A stretch of 64,000 bases of DNA from an uncultured Bacteroidales bacterium (GTDB lineage: Bacteria; Bacteroidota; Bacteroidia; Bacteroidales; UBA4417), in the NCBI GenBank assembly GCA_903879715.1, contig CAIRMR010000007.1, forward strand, positions 23,991-87,990, in the 5' to 3' direction. The notes beneath the pieces were generated by a model. It was not told the DNA's origin, did not search any database, and saw only the letters and a program-made list of their open reading frames with translations. Of this stretch, positions 1-8,563 are shown in pieces. How positions within the stretch are numbered: position 1 is the first letter of the stretch; every line of letters begins with the position of its first letter. The position numbers and the translations under genes were made by a program.

Positions 1-637
1 CGCTGTCATGCTGGTTTCTCAACGCGACTGCTTTACCAATTTCGTCCCATAGTGCCGGTCCGTTCGACATCATTTTACGCGTCCGGCCGTGAATGGTGAT
101 TGCCTTCGGCTGGGTTTCGAGCAAATGGCTGATCCACTCTTCGGTAACAATCTTACTGAAGCCAATACGGGTTTTTACACTTACCGGCAAATGAGTTGAT
201 TCGGCTGTAGCATAAATAATTTCCTTAGCCAGTTCCGGGTAATTTATCAGGTTGGCGCAGCTTTTGTTTTTTACCACCTTCTTCGCCGGGCAGCCCATAT
301 TAATATCGATGCCGTCAAAAAGATTCATTTCCGAAATCATCTTTGCGCTTATGCTAAATTTTTCCGGATCGCCGCCCCATATCTGGGCAACCAACTTTGT
401 ATTCCGTGATTTCAACAACCGCATTTCGCTGGCATTCACAAGCAGGCGTTCAATCACTTTTGGCCGGCCCTTTTCGTGGCACAGGCCATCGGTTGAAGTG
501 AATTCGGTGAAAACCACATTCAGTGCATCCGGGTCCGAAACCGAAAGTACCACTTCACGGAATACCGTGTCGGTAACATCTTCCATGGGAGCGAGCGCAA
601 TAATGGGCTTATGAATGGTTTGCCAGAAATTATTCAT
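1..637 (-). CDS. dus: tRNA-dihydrouridine synthase, C-terminus cut by window edge
   Basis: The reverse strand reads from an ATG at 637 and stays open to base 1, so about 212 N-terminal residues are visible and the C-terminus lies outside. Dus enzymes are FMN-dependent and reduce uridines in the tRNA D-loop. Visible family features are the early ALAPMEDVTD segment, the flavin-barrel stretch with FTEF, and INMGCPAKKV with the catalytic cysteine, followed by SVKTRIG and TIHGRTR. Instead of the usual glycine/alanine-rich segment after the cysteine it has KNKSCANL, a mild divergence. It overlaps the end of trhO by 8 bp on the same strand, so the two tRNA-modification genes are probably cotranscribed. 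The sub-family (DusA/B/C) cannot be fixed from this part. Confidence 0.9.
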   Translation of the reverse strand, partial: MNNFWQTIHKPIIALAPMEDVTDTVFREVVLSVSDPDALNVVFTEFTSTDGLCHEKGRPKVIERLLVNASEMRLLKSRNTKLVAQIWGGDPEKFSISAKMISEMNLFDGIDINMGCPAKKVVKNKSCANLINYPELAKEIIYATAESTHLPVSVKTRIGFSKIVTEEWISHLLETQPKAITIHGRTRKMMSNGPALWDEIGKAVALRNQHDS

Positions 638-1697
638 GTATGGCAGCTGCCTGTTCAGTTTTTGAATTTGTATTAAGCAAAGTGGGTGAAAGTTTGCTCT
701 TATAAATTTTGCTCCCGGAATATTTGAGGTGATTGGTTACACGCAGTTCGCGCCGGGCCTCCAAAGGTAGTTTAATAATGGCAGCGCATTCTTCAGAACA
801 GCATTTATCGTATGTTGCAGCACATTCGCTGCATTGGATAAAAAGAAGGTGGCAATCATCATTGGCACAATTCACATGCGTATCTGCAGGCTTTCCGCAC
901 TGGTGGCAATGGGATATTACCTGTCCATTTATGGTTTCACCCAGGCGTTCGTCAAACACAAAATTCTTGCCTAAGAACTTTGATGGAAGTCCGAGGTGCT
1001 TGATTTGCTGAGCATATTCAATAATGCCGCCATAAAGTTGCGAAACATCAGTAAATCCGTTGTGTAAAAGAAATGAACTGGCTTTCTCGCAACGAATTCC
1101 TCCGGTGCAGTAAAGCAATATTTTTTTATCTTTCTGCGATTTAAAATCGTTGATTACCATCTGAATGGCATCTTTAAATGTATCCGCATCCGGGCATACC
1201 GCATTTTCGAAACGTCCGATTTCACTTTCGTAATGGTTACGCATATCAATTACCACGGTTTCAGATGCGCCTGCCAATTCATGAAATTCAAGTGCTGAAA
1301 GATGTTTCCCTACTTTTGACAAATCATAGGCATCATGATCGAGCCCGTCGGCGACAATTTTGGGCCGCACTTTGATTGTAAGTTTATAAAAGGATTTTCC
1401 GTTATCGACAATTGCATATTTTATCGGCATTTCAGCAAACCTGTTAATAGAATTGAGTTGTAAAAGAAACTTTTCAAGATTTTGTTCAGGCACACTCATT
1501 TGAGCGTTTATGCCTTCGCGGGCAATATAAATGCGGCCGAAGCAATTCAGCTCCGACCATTTGCGGAATAAATCATCACGGAATTCTGAAGGATTTTCTA
1601 TAGTTGTGTAGCGGTAAAAAGAAAGTGTTTTACGTGTAAATGTTTCAGCGGCAAGGCGCTGTTTAAGGATTTCTTTGTTTATTCTGTTTTCAAGCAT
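630..1697 (-). CDS. trhO: tRNA uridine(34) hydroxylase, rhodanese family (TrhO/YceA)
   Basis: This is a 355-residue protein matching TrhO, which hydroxylates U34 of tRNAs in an oxygen-dependent way towards 5-methoxyuridine or cmo5U. The order is an N-terminal acylphosphatase-like half (FGRIYIAREGINAQ), a rhodanese domain with the active-site loop YCTGGIRCEKAS, and a C-terminal cysteine-rich zinc-binding tail with repeated CxxC pairs. The length agrees with the family. An in-frame TTG at 1730 would add 11 residues; I prefer the ATG at 1697 because the extension is not family-like. The stop overlaps the start of the downstream dus gene, so the pair looks like a small tRNA-modification operon. 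Confidence 0.9.
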   Translation of the reverse strand: MLENRINKEILKQRLAAETFTRKTLSFYRYTTIENPSEFRDDLFRKWSELNCFGRIYIAREGINAQMSVPEQNLEKFLLQLNSINRFAEMPIKYAIVDNGKSFYKLTIKVRPKIVADGLDHDAYDLSKVGKHLSALEFHELAGASETVVIDMRNHYESEIGRFENAVCPDADTFKDAIQMVINDFKSQKDKKILLYCTGGIRCEKASSFLLHNGFTDVSQLYGGIIEYAQQIKHLGLPSKFLGKNFVFDERLGETINGQVISHCHQCGKPADTHVNCANDDCHLLFIQCSECAATYDKCCSEECAAIIKLPLEARRELRVTNHLKYSGSKIYKSKLSPTLLNTNSKTEQAAAIHE

Positions 1698-1849
1698 GTA
1701 TTTTATGTTGTCAAAATAAATATGGCACAATCATTTTATTCACTGAATACCAGTGAATAACATAAAACAACAACCTTAGAGAAGGAATTGTTTGATGGAA
1801 GAAGTCAAATACAAACAACTTTTACGGAAGGCTTGAATGAATTTCAAAT

Positions 1850-2632
1850 CTATTTGCTCCCGAACACCAGATCCAGTGTCGGCCACATCTGCCACTTCGG
1901 TGTTAAGTAGGGATATTTTCCATAAGCGAGTATATATCCACCCTTGATTCTTAGCGATTTACCCAATGCCCACATAATGGTTCCTGTGTTTTCGAAAAAG
2001 AAATTGTTTTCCGAACGGGTAATGATAAAAGCTTTTACGCCTTCTTCGTAAAACCACCTGGAGCTGATGCGCCCTTTAACTGCTGTTCCCAAACGGATGG
2101 AAGTTCCTTCGTAATAATGAGCCATCCGGGGGTAAAACAGCGGAATATCGATGCTTGATTGTGGATCGGGTTTTTTGCCACGCAAAGCAAAAACAAAACC
2201 CGCATTAGCTGAAATCATTACCGAAGGAGCTATCTGCCGCGAAACAATAATTGCATTGCTTACCGACAGAATAAACGAGAAATCATATTCAGGAGAAATC
2301 AATCCGCCTATTCCCTTGCGGCTAATCATATTCAGAAAGGGTGTCGGAACGCTTAAGCTGTGTTCGCTGGCGATAGCAAAATCCTTTTTGGTTCCCCATG
2401 ACAATTTGGCCCCGGCTTCCGGGATAAAAGGGAGCATCAGCACATTTGTAAAGACTTCCAGTTTCTGATTAATGCCATACCTGAAAGGCTGAAACAGACC
2501 GCTTTCCCACTTTCGTGCAGGCATAAGGCTAGCTGTGTTGTAGCTCCACTTTTTCAGTAAAGGTTCATCCTGGGCGTGAAGTATACCAGCAAAGCATACT
2601 ATTGAAATAATTGCGATAAAATTCCTGATCAT
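1850..2632 (-). CDS. Secreted outer-membrane-type protein, function unknown
   Basis: This is a 260-residue protein with a clear signal peptide (residues 1-20, cleavage after LHA before QDEP). The remainder has alternating hydrophobic and polar residues with aromatic ends and frequent glycines, as in small outer-membrane beta-barrels. It ends in LDLVFGSK and contains no cysteine pairs or catalytic motif I can recognise. Neighbours on the same strand are TrhO downstream and the EEP lipoprotein upstream, but gaps over 100 bp suggest independent transcription. I infer an outer-membrane location; no substrate can be named. Confidence 0.65.
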   Translation of the reverse strand: MIRNFIAIISIVCFAGILHAQDEPLLKKWSYNTASLMPARKWESGLFQPFRYGINQKLEVFTNVLMLPFIPEAGAKLSWGTKKDFAIASEHSLSVPTPFLNMISRKGIGGLISPEYDFSFILSVSNAIIVSRQIAPSVMISANAGFVFALRGKKPDPQSSIDIPLFYPRMAHYYEGTSIRLGTAVKGRISSRWFYEEGVKAFIITRSENNFFFENTGTIMWALGKSLRIKGGYILAYGKYPYLTPKWQMWPTLDLVFGSK

Positions 2633-2778
2633 GGTTTTATATTTTTATCCTAACAAAGGATGTTATAATTTTTCTTTTAAATACCAATTCTAATTCGCAT
2701 CCTCCTTTAGTTCATTAGTCCCGTAGTCTGCCTCTGTCTCTTTTTCGCTCCATCGCCCCTCATCTTGACAAACTAAAA

Positions 2779-3897
2779 CTACTCTTTCACCAAAACAAAC
2801 TCCGCGCTCACCGGAGCGTGATCCGATTCGCCGAAAAACTCCTGGTGTGTTATAGCTGAGCCTGCACGCCAGCGGTAATTAGTAAACAAATAATCTAGCG
2901 TACGATCCCAGGTATGTTCAGGCCTTGTAGTGTGTGTGAAATAAGCAGGCTGGTTTAGTTGGTAATCTGCAAGTGAAAAGGCACATTTGTAGTCATTATA
3001 AATTGGAGTCAGCCAGTCTTTTTCCAGGGTATAATCGCTGCCTGCTTTATGTTGTGGATCATCGCCGGGCTGGTGAAATGATTCGCCGGGGCACATATCC
3101 TCGTAACAAAAATCGGTGGAATCACTTCCGGGAGGAAGCTCGTTAAAGTCGCCGCCGGCAACAAAATATTTGCCAGCTGCATCCAGTTTATCCAGTTCGG
3201 CTTTAAATTCCTCGTAATGTTTTTTCTTTGTATCATCTGTCGCAAAAGCCGAAGCATGCATATTAAGCAGCGGAACTTCCTTAAATCCCGGAATCTTTAT
3301 ACTGCCTGTAACGATGCACGAGTGGAGATAAAAATAATTTACAATTCCTGCCTGGTCGCCGCGCGTGGCAAGATTAATGCGTTTTGCATCGGTTATTGGC
3401 CATGGCGAAAGGATCACCAATCCCATATCCATGCGGCCCAGGCCGTCGCTGGGAATAAATTCCGATTTCCATTCCGAAACGTAAGCGGCATAATTAAAAT
3501 AGGTTCTGTCCAATATGTACTGCAGCTCATCAATATATGCCGTACGGTTTGATTTTATATCACATTCCTGGAGGAAGAGAATATCGGGTTTTACTTCGTT
3601 GATGCGGGCGACTATTTTGTCCAAACCCGGAATTACCTCACTTTTCGTAAAAACCGTATTGTCGCCGCAGGCATCGCCAAACCACGATTGACGGCCAATC
3701 CCGAAACGGATATTCCATGTCATTACTTTGATGGTGGAATCGGGAAGAGGCGGAGCAACTTTTTCGCTTTTGGTATACATTATTGCGTCTTCCACATCCT
3801 CGAAGGTGGTTGCAAGCGGTTCGCAGGAGTTGATTGCCGCTAAAAACAAAGGCAGAATCAGCAGGAGAATTATTTTTCTGATAAAGGGAATGTTCAT
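2779..3897 (-). CDS. Endonuclease/exonuclease/phosphatase family lipoprotein
   Basis: This is a 372-residue protein with a lipoprotein signal (LAAINSC, lipidated Cys near residue 25). It has the full EEP fold signature: TWNIRFG (metal site), LFLQECD (catalytic Glu), a central GGDFNELP (Asp/Asn), and SDHAPV with the catalytic His near the C-terminus. EEP proteins cleave phosphodiesters (DNase I-like nucleases, sphingomyelinases, inositol phosphatases); the exact substrate here is unknown. The lipobox predicts anchoring to an outer or inner membrane face, so an extracytoplasmic phosphodiesterase is likely. A TAnnTTTG promoter element lies about 20 bp upstream of the ATG. Confidence 0.85.
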   Translation of the reverse strand: MNIPFIRKIILLLILPLFLAAINSCEPLATTFEDVEDAIMYTKSEKVAPPLPDSTIKVMTWNIRFGIGRQSWFGDACGDNTVFTKSEVIPGLDKIVARINEVKPDILFLQECDIKSNRTAYIDELQYILDRTYFNYAAYVSEWKSEFIPSDGLGRMDMGLVILSPWPITDAKRINLATRGDQAGIVNYFYLHSCIVTGSIKIPGFKEVPLLNMHASAFATDDTKKKHYEEFKAELDKLDAAGKYFVAGGDFNELPPGSDSTDFCYEDMCPGESFHQPGDDPQHKAGSDYTLEKDWLTPIYNDYKCAFSLADYQLNQPAYFTHTTRPEHTWDRTLDYLFTNYRWRAGSAITHQEFFGESDHAPVSAEFVLVKE

Positions 3898-3918
3898 GGT
3901 TTTTTGCGCTTATTTATT

Positions 3919-3926
3919 CAAAGATA
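3919..3926 (-). promoter_or_regulatory. Bacteroidota -7 promoter element
   Basis: On the minus strand this reads TATCTTTG, the consensus -7 box of the Bacteroidota primary sigma factor. It lies 22 bp upstream of the EEP lipoprotein start, leaving a short leader. No good TTTG -33 box is visible to its right. Confidence 0.45.
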
Positions 3927-4000
3927 TGGAAAGATTGGAATATGTAGTTTAGAATAATGGAAATATTTAAACCCGGGTGGATTTAAATGAAACTGAAAAG

Positions 4001-4147
4001 GTAACCACGGAGGCACGGAGAGTACGGAGAAACACAGAGAAAAATTAATATTCGATGAGTTTCACTGCTTTTCAGGATTGAAACAGGCAGAAGTGACATC
4101 AACCTTAACCTCCGTGAACCGCTTTGTTCTTCGTGCCTCCGTAGTTA
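4001..4147. repeat. REP/MITE-like element with CACGGAGGCACGGAG-type ends
   Basis: The stretch begins with ACCACGGAGGCACGGAGA and ends with the inverted form, read on the other strand as AACTACGGAGGCACGAAGA, about 115 bp apart. The interior holds a weaker hairpin (CACTGC...GCAGAAGTG). Repeats with this GGAG-rich end sequence are scattered in many environmental bacterial genomes, so I read it as a non-autonomous palindromic repeat in the 394-bp gap between the EEP gene and the acyltransferase. No coding capacity is seen. Confidence 0.6.
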
Positions 4148-4291
4148 GAAAAATCAAGTCCAGCCCCGAATAATAAAATCGATTATTTTTACAGAATGAA
4201 ATAGACCTGATTATATAAATCAACAACTAAGATGATATTATTTTTAATCATGCCGTATTCCATCTGACCCGCAAAAAATTAATACAAACAG

Positions 4292-5098
4292 ATGAAAACT
4301 CCAGATGAACTCAACTCCGGATGGCGCAAAGCTGCATCGTCCATTTATCGCAGGCCAACCGATTCAAAACTCTTTGGCTCGGTAGAAATGGATATCACCG
4401 AACTTGAACAGTATATAGCCGAAAAGCGTAAAAACGGTGTTAAAGCCACGCTTACGCATATTTTTATACTTGCTGCTGCCCGTGCGCTGAAAGAAGAAGT
4501 CCCTGAACTGAACACGTATATTAAACGCGGAAATGTTGTGTTGCGCGATCATATCGATGTAATGGTCAGTGTTTTACTCCGCGAATCGCAGATGGGCTCT
4601 GTTTTGATTAAGGATGCGGATCAGCTCACCCTCCAAGAGTTGATTAAAGTAATGAATGAAGAAGTTAAAAATTCGCGTAAAGGCAATGAAAATAAGACTA
4701 TGCGAATGAAAGACAAACTGGCCCGGATTCCATGGCCTGTGCGTGGCTGGGTTTTCCGGATGCTGAAAACTATTACTTCCGACTGGGGATTTTCATTTCC
4801 TTCGCTGGGCTTGTCGGCAAATACTTTCGGCTCATTTGTAGTTTCAAATATCGGCAATGTGGGACTCGATATGGGTTACCCTGCGCTGCTTCCTTCGTCG
4901 AATGTGGCCTTTGTTCTGGTGATTGGCGGTGTAAACCGGAAACCTGCTGTAGTTGGCGACCAGATTTTACCCCGCACCATTTTATCACTGGGTGCTGCCC
5001 TTGATCACCGCGTGGTGGATGCTTCGCATGGCGGATTGCTGTTCCGTTACCTGAAAAAGATTGTTAAAAACCCGGAGTTGCTGGATGAAAAGATATAG
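4292..5098 (+). CDS. Stand-alone 2-oxoacid dehydrogenase acyltransferase (E2-type catalytic domain)
   Basis: This is a 268-residue protein consisting only of the E2/chloramphenicol-acetyltransferase-like catalytic domain; the lipoyl and E1/E3-binding domains of a true E2 are absent. The C-terminal active-site motif is DHRVVDASHGG (the usual form is DHRxxDG), with the catalytic His and Asp kept. FGSFVVSNIGNVG is the typical preceding strand. Stand-alone versions occur in Bacteroidota and cannot act as a normal lipoyl-dependent E2. A CoA-dependent acyl transfer to another substrate is a reasonable inference; the substrate is unknown. It is monocistronic, with a hairpin just downstream. Confidence 0.8.
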   Translation: MKTPDELNSGWRKAASSIYRRPTDSKLFGSVEMDITELEQYIAEKRKNGVKATLTHIFILAAARALKEEVPELNTYIKRGNVVLRDHIDVMVSVLLRESQMGSVLIKDADQLTLQELIKVMNEEVKNSRKGNENKTMRMKDKLARIPWPVRGWVFRMLKTITSDWGFSFPSLGLSANTFGSFVVSNIGNVGLDMGYPALLPSSNVAFVLVIGGVNRKPAVVGDQILPRTILSLGAALDHRVVDASHGGLLFRYLKKIVKNPELLDEKI

Positions 5099-5148
5099 CG
5101 GTGAGTTTATTTGCTGAGTGGCTTTAAGTTACCCCGCGAAAAGGAAAA

Positions 5149-5181
5149 ACTCTGCTTGTCGCAAGAAGTGACAGGCAGAGT
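5149..5181 (+). terminator. Hairpin terminator after the acyltransferase gene
   Basis: ACTCTGCTTGTC pairs with GACAGGCAGAGT across a 9-nt loop, a 12-bp stem with one G-T pair, about 50 bp after the stop codon. An A-run precedes it and CTTATT follows, so it could act in both directions and also end leftward transcription from the decayed gene beyond it. Confidence 0.6.
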
Positions 5182-5238
5182 CTTATTCAAAATTCTTTGT
5201 GTTTTATCCTGAAATATTCATCAAACCCAATGCGCAGC

Positions 5239-5545
5239 TTATTGAACCCGCAATTTACTGGTTTTGATTTTTCCATTGGAATTATCTGTCATTTTTCCAA
5301 AATAAAGCCCTTTCGGAAGAGCAGTGCAATCGAAAGTAGCCGCAACCGGGCTAAAGGATTTCTGCATATCCAGCCTTACAACCTGGTCGGTTACTGCAAA
5401 GTGCCTTTACTGTTTGTATTTGTATAAAGTGTGAACTGTGTGTGCGTGGGGTTGGGAAATACCAAAAGCAAATTGTTTGTATTCGCCTGTGTTCCATTGA
5501 TACCAACCATTTGAACACCGTTAACTTCTATGTCGTCCAATCGCA
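5239..5545 (-). pseudogene. Decayed C-terminal end of a T9SS-sorted secreted protein
   Basis: The minus strand encodes a recognisable type IX secretion C-terminal sorting domain broken by a frameshift. The upstream part reads ...NNLLLVFPNPTHTQFTL and runs into a stop near 5400. In another frame the rest continues as VVRLDMQKSFSPVAATF, then LPKGLYFGKM, and ends GKIKTSKLRVQ followed by TAA at 5239-5241. FPNP near the start and a basic-residue-rich KLRVQ end are typical of type A sorting domains. A stop also lies just before the upstream part. I infer a gene fragment left by deletion or rearrangement next to the left end of the integrative element. Confidence 0.7.
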
Positions 5546-5689
5546 ATTAAGGCCGGTTTCCGCCAGCAACTCCGGCTGATGATTTAAAATATATCCAGCT
5601 TAGCTGTACGATAGGTTGACCGAAGAAGTTAATACCTATGAGACAAAGGAATTGATTCCCAGGGTAATAAAATGTGAAAAGCAATTACT

Positions 5690-5713
5690 TCTGATTAACA
5701 GTCACATTTTTTA
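5690..5713 (+). other. attL core of element 1 (24-bp direct repeat)
   Basis: TCTGATTAACAGTCA followed by CATTTTTTA matches 23 of 24 bases with 41079-41102, where the same sequence forms the anticodon arm of a tRNA-Asn 3' half. The integrase promoter and gene start just to the right, as expected for an attachment site. Unlike the right copy, no tRNA sequence flanks this one on the left. Confidence 0.6.
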
Positions 5714-5783
5714 CTTTCCGATGATTTCTTATGTCTGTTAATATTACTTAACACACTGATAATCAATAATTATTTTTCCTTTA

Positions 5784-5816
5784 TTTGTTTTTGTTATCCT
5801 TTATTTCATATCTTTG
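5784..5816 (+). promoter_or_regulatory. Promoter of the element 1 integrase
   Basis: A TTTG (-33) at 5784-5787 and TATCTTTG (-7) at 5809-5816, 21 bp apart, match the Bacteroidota promoter pattern. The transcript would begin near 5822, which supports the integrase start at 5864 rather than the open frame's first codon upstream. Confidence 0.65.
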
Positions 5817-5825
5817 TGTATCAAT

Positions 5826-5847
5826 ATGGTCGCATTTTTGGTCGCAT
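5826..5847 (+). repeat. Paired GGTCGCAT repeats, candidate integrase arm sites (left)
   Basis: Two copies of GGTCGCAT spaced exactly 12 bp lie between the promoter and the integrase start. The same 22 bp (from the preceding AT) recur at 40980-41001 near the other end of the element. Tyrosine recombinases of integrative elements bind such arm-type repeats on both sides of the core. The equivalent place in element 2 has a different pair with the same 12-bp spacing. Confidence 0.5.
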
Positions 5848-5863
5848 TTTTAATACTGATATT

Positions 5864-7096
5864 ATGATAGAAAACACAGCAACAGTGGGCTTTGTAATAG
5901 AAGGAACCAAGGCAAACAAGGACGATAAGTACCCCGTAAAATTAAACATTTATTACGGAGAAGGCAAGAAAAAATATGGCATCAAAGAAGCCGTTACCAA
6001 GGACGAATGGGAAAAGGTATTCTCTCCCAACCTCCGCGATGCTGATCTTAAGGCGCTGAAAGTTCGCCTGAAAGTAATTGAATCCAAGGCGCAGAAGATT
6101 ATTGATAACCTCCACCCTTTCTCTATTGTGGCTTTTGAGGAAGCGTTCTTTCAGCGTAGCCCGCTCTCAGGTGAACAGCACCTTTCAAAGCTCTCCTATT
6201 GGTTTGACCGGTACATCAAGACCTTGAAGGAAAACGGCCAGATCGGAACAGCTATTTCCTACCAGACAACTATTAACTCAATCACCGAGTTCAAAAAGAA
6301 TCTGACTATTTATGACATTACCCCCGAGTACCTGCAGTCCTATGAAAACCACATGACAAAAGCCGGGAAGTCAACAAGCTCAATTGGCATTTACATGCGG
6401 CAGTTCAGAGCCATCATTAACCAGGCTATTGATAATAACATGCTTTCAGCAGATAAATACCCTTTCAAAAAGTATCAGATTCCTGCTGGCCGGAACATTA
6501 AAAAAGCACTCCCATCTGATGACCTTCAAAAGTTATTGGATTATACCTCCACGGAACTGGCAAAACAAAAGGCAATTGATTTCTGGATTTTTTCTTACCT
6601 CTGCAATGGAATAAACTTCACAGATATTGCCCATCTGAAACCCGAAAATCTGGATGGCAATTATATTAATTTCTATCGCGAAAAAACCAAGAGGACTAAG
6701 AAGAAGGATTTGCGCCCCATCAAGGTTGGGCTTAATCCGCGAGTTCTGGAGATTATAAACCGGCAAAAAAATACCGATCCGGAAAACCCCTATTTGTTTC
6801 CTATACTGGAAGCTGGTTTAAATCCGGTAACCGTTAAGCACAGGTGCCAGCGTTTTATCAAATGGGTAAATAAGCACATGGAGGATATAAGGGTAGAAAA
6901 GGAAATAGCGATGAAGATCGGAACCTATGCTGCTCGTCATTCATTTTCAACAGTCCTCAAGCGAAAAGGCGCTTCAACATCATTCATAAAAGAATCTCTG
7001 GGCCACAGTTCAGAATTAACCACCGAAGGATATTTAGATAGTTTCACTGATGATGTTAAGCTGGAATATGCTAACTTGCTGACTCAATTGAAATAG
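5864..7096 (+). CDS. Tyrosine recombinase (integrase) of element 1
   Basis: This is a 410-residue phage-type integrase with an N-terminal arm-binding region, a SAM-like core-binding domain (about 95-195) and a C-terminal catalytic domain. Catalytic residues visible are Arg358 (ARHSFST), His381 (LGHSS) and Tyr390 (TEGYL). The first catalytic Arg of the family is replaced within YLCNGINFTDI, as in IntDOT-type enzymes of Bacteroides elements. The open frame extends to 5816 but that start overlaps the promoter; the ATG at 5864 is preferred. It sits directly beside the left core and should catalyse integration and excision at the tRNA-Asn-like core. Confidence 0.9.
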   Translation: MIENTATVGFVIEGTKANKDDKYPVKLNIYYGEGKKKYGIKEAVTKDEWEKVFSPNLRDADLKALKVRLKVIESKAQKIIDNLHPFSIVAFEEAFFQRSPLSGEQHLSKLSYWFDRYIKTLKENGQIGTAISYQTTINSITEFKKNLTIYDITPEYLQSYENHMTKAGKSTSSIGIYMRQFRAIINQAIDNNMLSADKYPFKKYQIPAGRNIKKALPSDDLQKLLDYTSTELAKQKAIDFWIFSYLCNGINFTDIAHLKPENLDGNYINFYREKTKRTKKKDLRPIKVGLNPRVLEIINRQKNTDPENPYLFPILEAGLNPVTVKHRCQRFIKWVNKHMEDIRVEKEIAMKIGTYAARHSFSTVLKRKGASTSFIKESLGHSSELTTEGYLDSFTDDVKLEYANLLTQLK

Positions 7097-7103
7097 GGCT
7101 ATT

Positions 7104-8156
7104 ATGGAATCTAAGATATTACATAGCATTATGCATGGGGAATTAATGCCCTGGACTATTGATTTGAAAAGCAAAACCTTTGCTGAGAAAATTAAAGAGG
7201 TTGGAAATAAGGAACCCGAAAGCTTAGATGTTTTAACCCGGCATGTTAAAGCCCTGGTAATTGACTTGCCTGATCTATCAGCCTGGTTAAATAAGAATAG
7301 CCTGGCATCATCAGAAAAGCTCATTGATTTATATTTCAGTTCCGAACTGCCGGCCTATCACATCACAATTACAAAATACTATACTTTGCTGATAAGTAAA
7401 GAAGTATTACGGGTTTTCAACGAGTATTTGCTTCGCGCCTCAAAATGGACCAATAGAATCGACATTATATTTCAGACAACATCCTTATTACGAAATTTAA
7501 AGACCCTTACAAAACAAGTAAATTCGGAACTCGCTGCAAGAAACTATAACGAATTTCCGAAGGATCAATCTGATCCTATCCATTTCACACTATACCTGCT
7601 GAAACTGGAACTGATTAATTTATACTTCAGCATACAGGAAGTTCATATGGACATCCTGGAAGAAGTAGTAACCCTGGAAGACTTTTACCTGCTTGAATTA
7701 AACGAATCCACCTCAGCCATATATAAGATTTATTCAACCAAGGATAAAGTTTTCATTGAGGGTGACAATTCACCCAAAACTGAGCATAAAATCAACTTTG
7801 GTTTTAAAGGCAAACCTGAAAGTTTAAAAGCAATTATCACGCAGTTGACCAACAAAGTCTACCTCCTCAATGAGGCTAAGACTTCCACTGAAGATATGCT
7901 TTCAGTACTTACTTCCAAAAACCTGATTCCAGGATCAGCTGAAATCTATCTGGATTGTGAGACTGCTGTGTTCCGCGACATTTACGATCAACTTAAATTA
8001 TTGTTTACAAACCTTACGTTAACTGCAATTGAAAAATCCAAAGTGTTTTACTCTAAAAATGGCACGTTGCTAACTGCTCAAAATCTATCATCGAGTAAGA
8101 TTGTAAACTCTAAATCAAAGGAAGAAATTAATAAGATATTCAACCATCTGCAATAA
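7104..8156 (+). CDS. Unknown protein downstream of integrase, element 1
   Basis: This is a 350-residue soluble, mostly helical protein starting 7 bp after the integrase stop, so likely cotranscribed with it. I see no signal peptide, membrane segment, cysteine cluster or catalytic motif. The C-terminal 110 residues (from FGFKGKPESLKAI to FNHLQ) look like a compact domain with a Leu/Ile heptad pattern. Element 2 has an unrelated-looking 800-residue protein in the same slot. Position between integrase and HTH genes suggests a role in excision, mobilisation or regulation, but that is inference from context. Confidence 0.6.
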   Translation: MESKILHSIMHGELMPWTIDLKSKTFAEKIKEVGNKEPESLDVLTRHVKALVIDLPDLSAWLNKNSLASSEKLIDLYFSSELPAYHITITKYYTLLISKEVLRVFNEYLLRASKWTNRIDIIFQTTSLLRNLKTLTKQVNSELAARNYNEFPKDQSDPIHFTLYLLKLELINLYFSIQEVHMDILEEVVTLEDFYLLELNESTSAIYKIYSTKDKVFIEGDNSPKTEHKINFGFKGKPESLKAIITQLTNKVYLLNEAKTSTEDMLSVLTSKNLIPGSAEIYLDCETAVFRDIYDQLKLLFTNLTLTAIEKSKVFYSKNGTLLTAQNLSSSKIVNSKSKEEINKIFNHLQ

Positions 8157-8162
8157 AAAACA

Positions 8163-8196
8163 TTGAGTACTTTGAGATATCTCATTGAGCACTCAA
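8163..8196. repeat. Near-perfect palindrome before the HTH genes
   Basis: The segment starts TTGAGTACTTTGAGAT and ends with the near-complement ATCTCATTGAGCACTCAA, a 34-bp palindrome just after the stop of the unknown protein. It may be a terminator for the integrase operon or an operator/structural site controlling the following HTH genes; there is no U-tract right after it. Confidence 0.5.
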
Positions 8197-8258
8197 TACC
8201 TCAACCTCGACCCATTTTTTACTATATTCTTTTGCATCGTTTTTAAAATTATAGAACG

Positions 8259-8561
8259 ATGTCACAAGAAGAATTGATCCTCGACAAGCTCTCCGAGATA
8301 GCTAATAAGCTGGATGAGCAGAACCTGTTGCAAAAAACAGTTCTCAACTTTAACGAGGCTTGCTCCTATCTCGATGTAAGCCAGTCCCACCTCTATAAGC
8401 TAACCAGCACGCGGCAAATTCCCCATTTCTGCCCGCAGGGTAAGAAATTGTATTTCAACCGTACTGAACTGGATGCTTGGTTACAACGTAACCGCCAATC
8501 CACCAACGAAGAAATCGAACAGGAAGTAACCGAGAAACTGCTTAAATCACGGAGGGGATAG
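8259..8561 (+). CDS. Helix-turn-helix excisionase-like protein
   Basis: This is a 100-residue protein with a MerR/excisionase-type winged HTH (NFNEACSYLDVSQSHLYKLTSTRQIPHF), then a basic strand (GKKLYFNRTELDAWL) that fits the DNA-binding wing. Such proteins are standard in Bacteroidota integrative elements and act as recombination directionality or regulatory factors. An N-terminal amphipathic helix (residues 1-30) probably dimerises. It is followed 2 bp later by a second HTH gene and then the replication gene, forming an operon. Confidence 0.8.
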   Translation: MSQEELILDKLSEIANKLDEQNLLQKTVLNFNEACSYLDVSQSHLYKLTSTRQIPHFCPQGKKLYFNRTELDAWLQRNRQSTNEEIEQEVTEKLLKSRRG

Positions 8562-8563
8562 GA

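Noticed and set aside
5197..5427. A 76-codon plus-strand open frame after the acyltransferase
   Set aside because: It lies over the minus-strand T9SS remnant, which has recognisable domain sequence in two frames.
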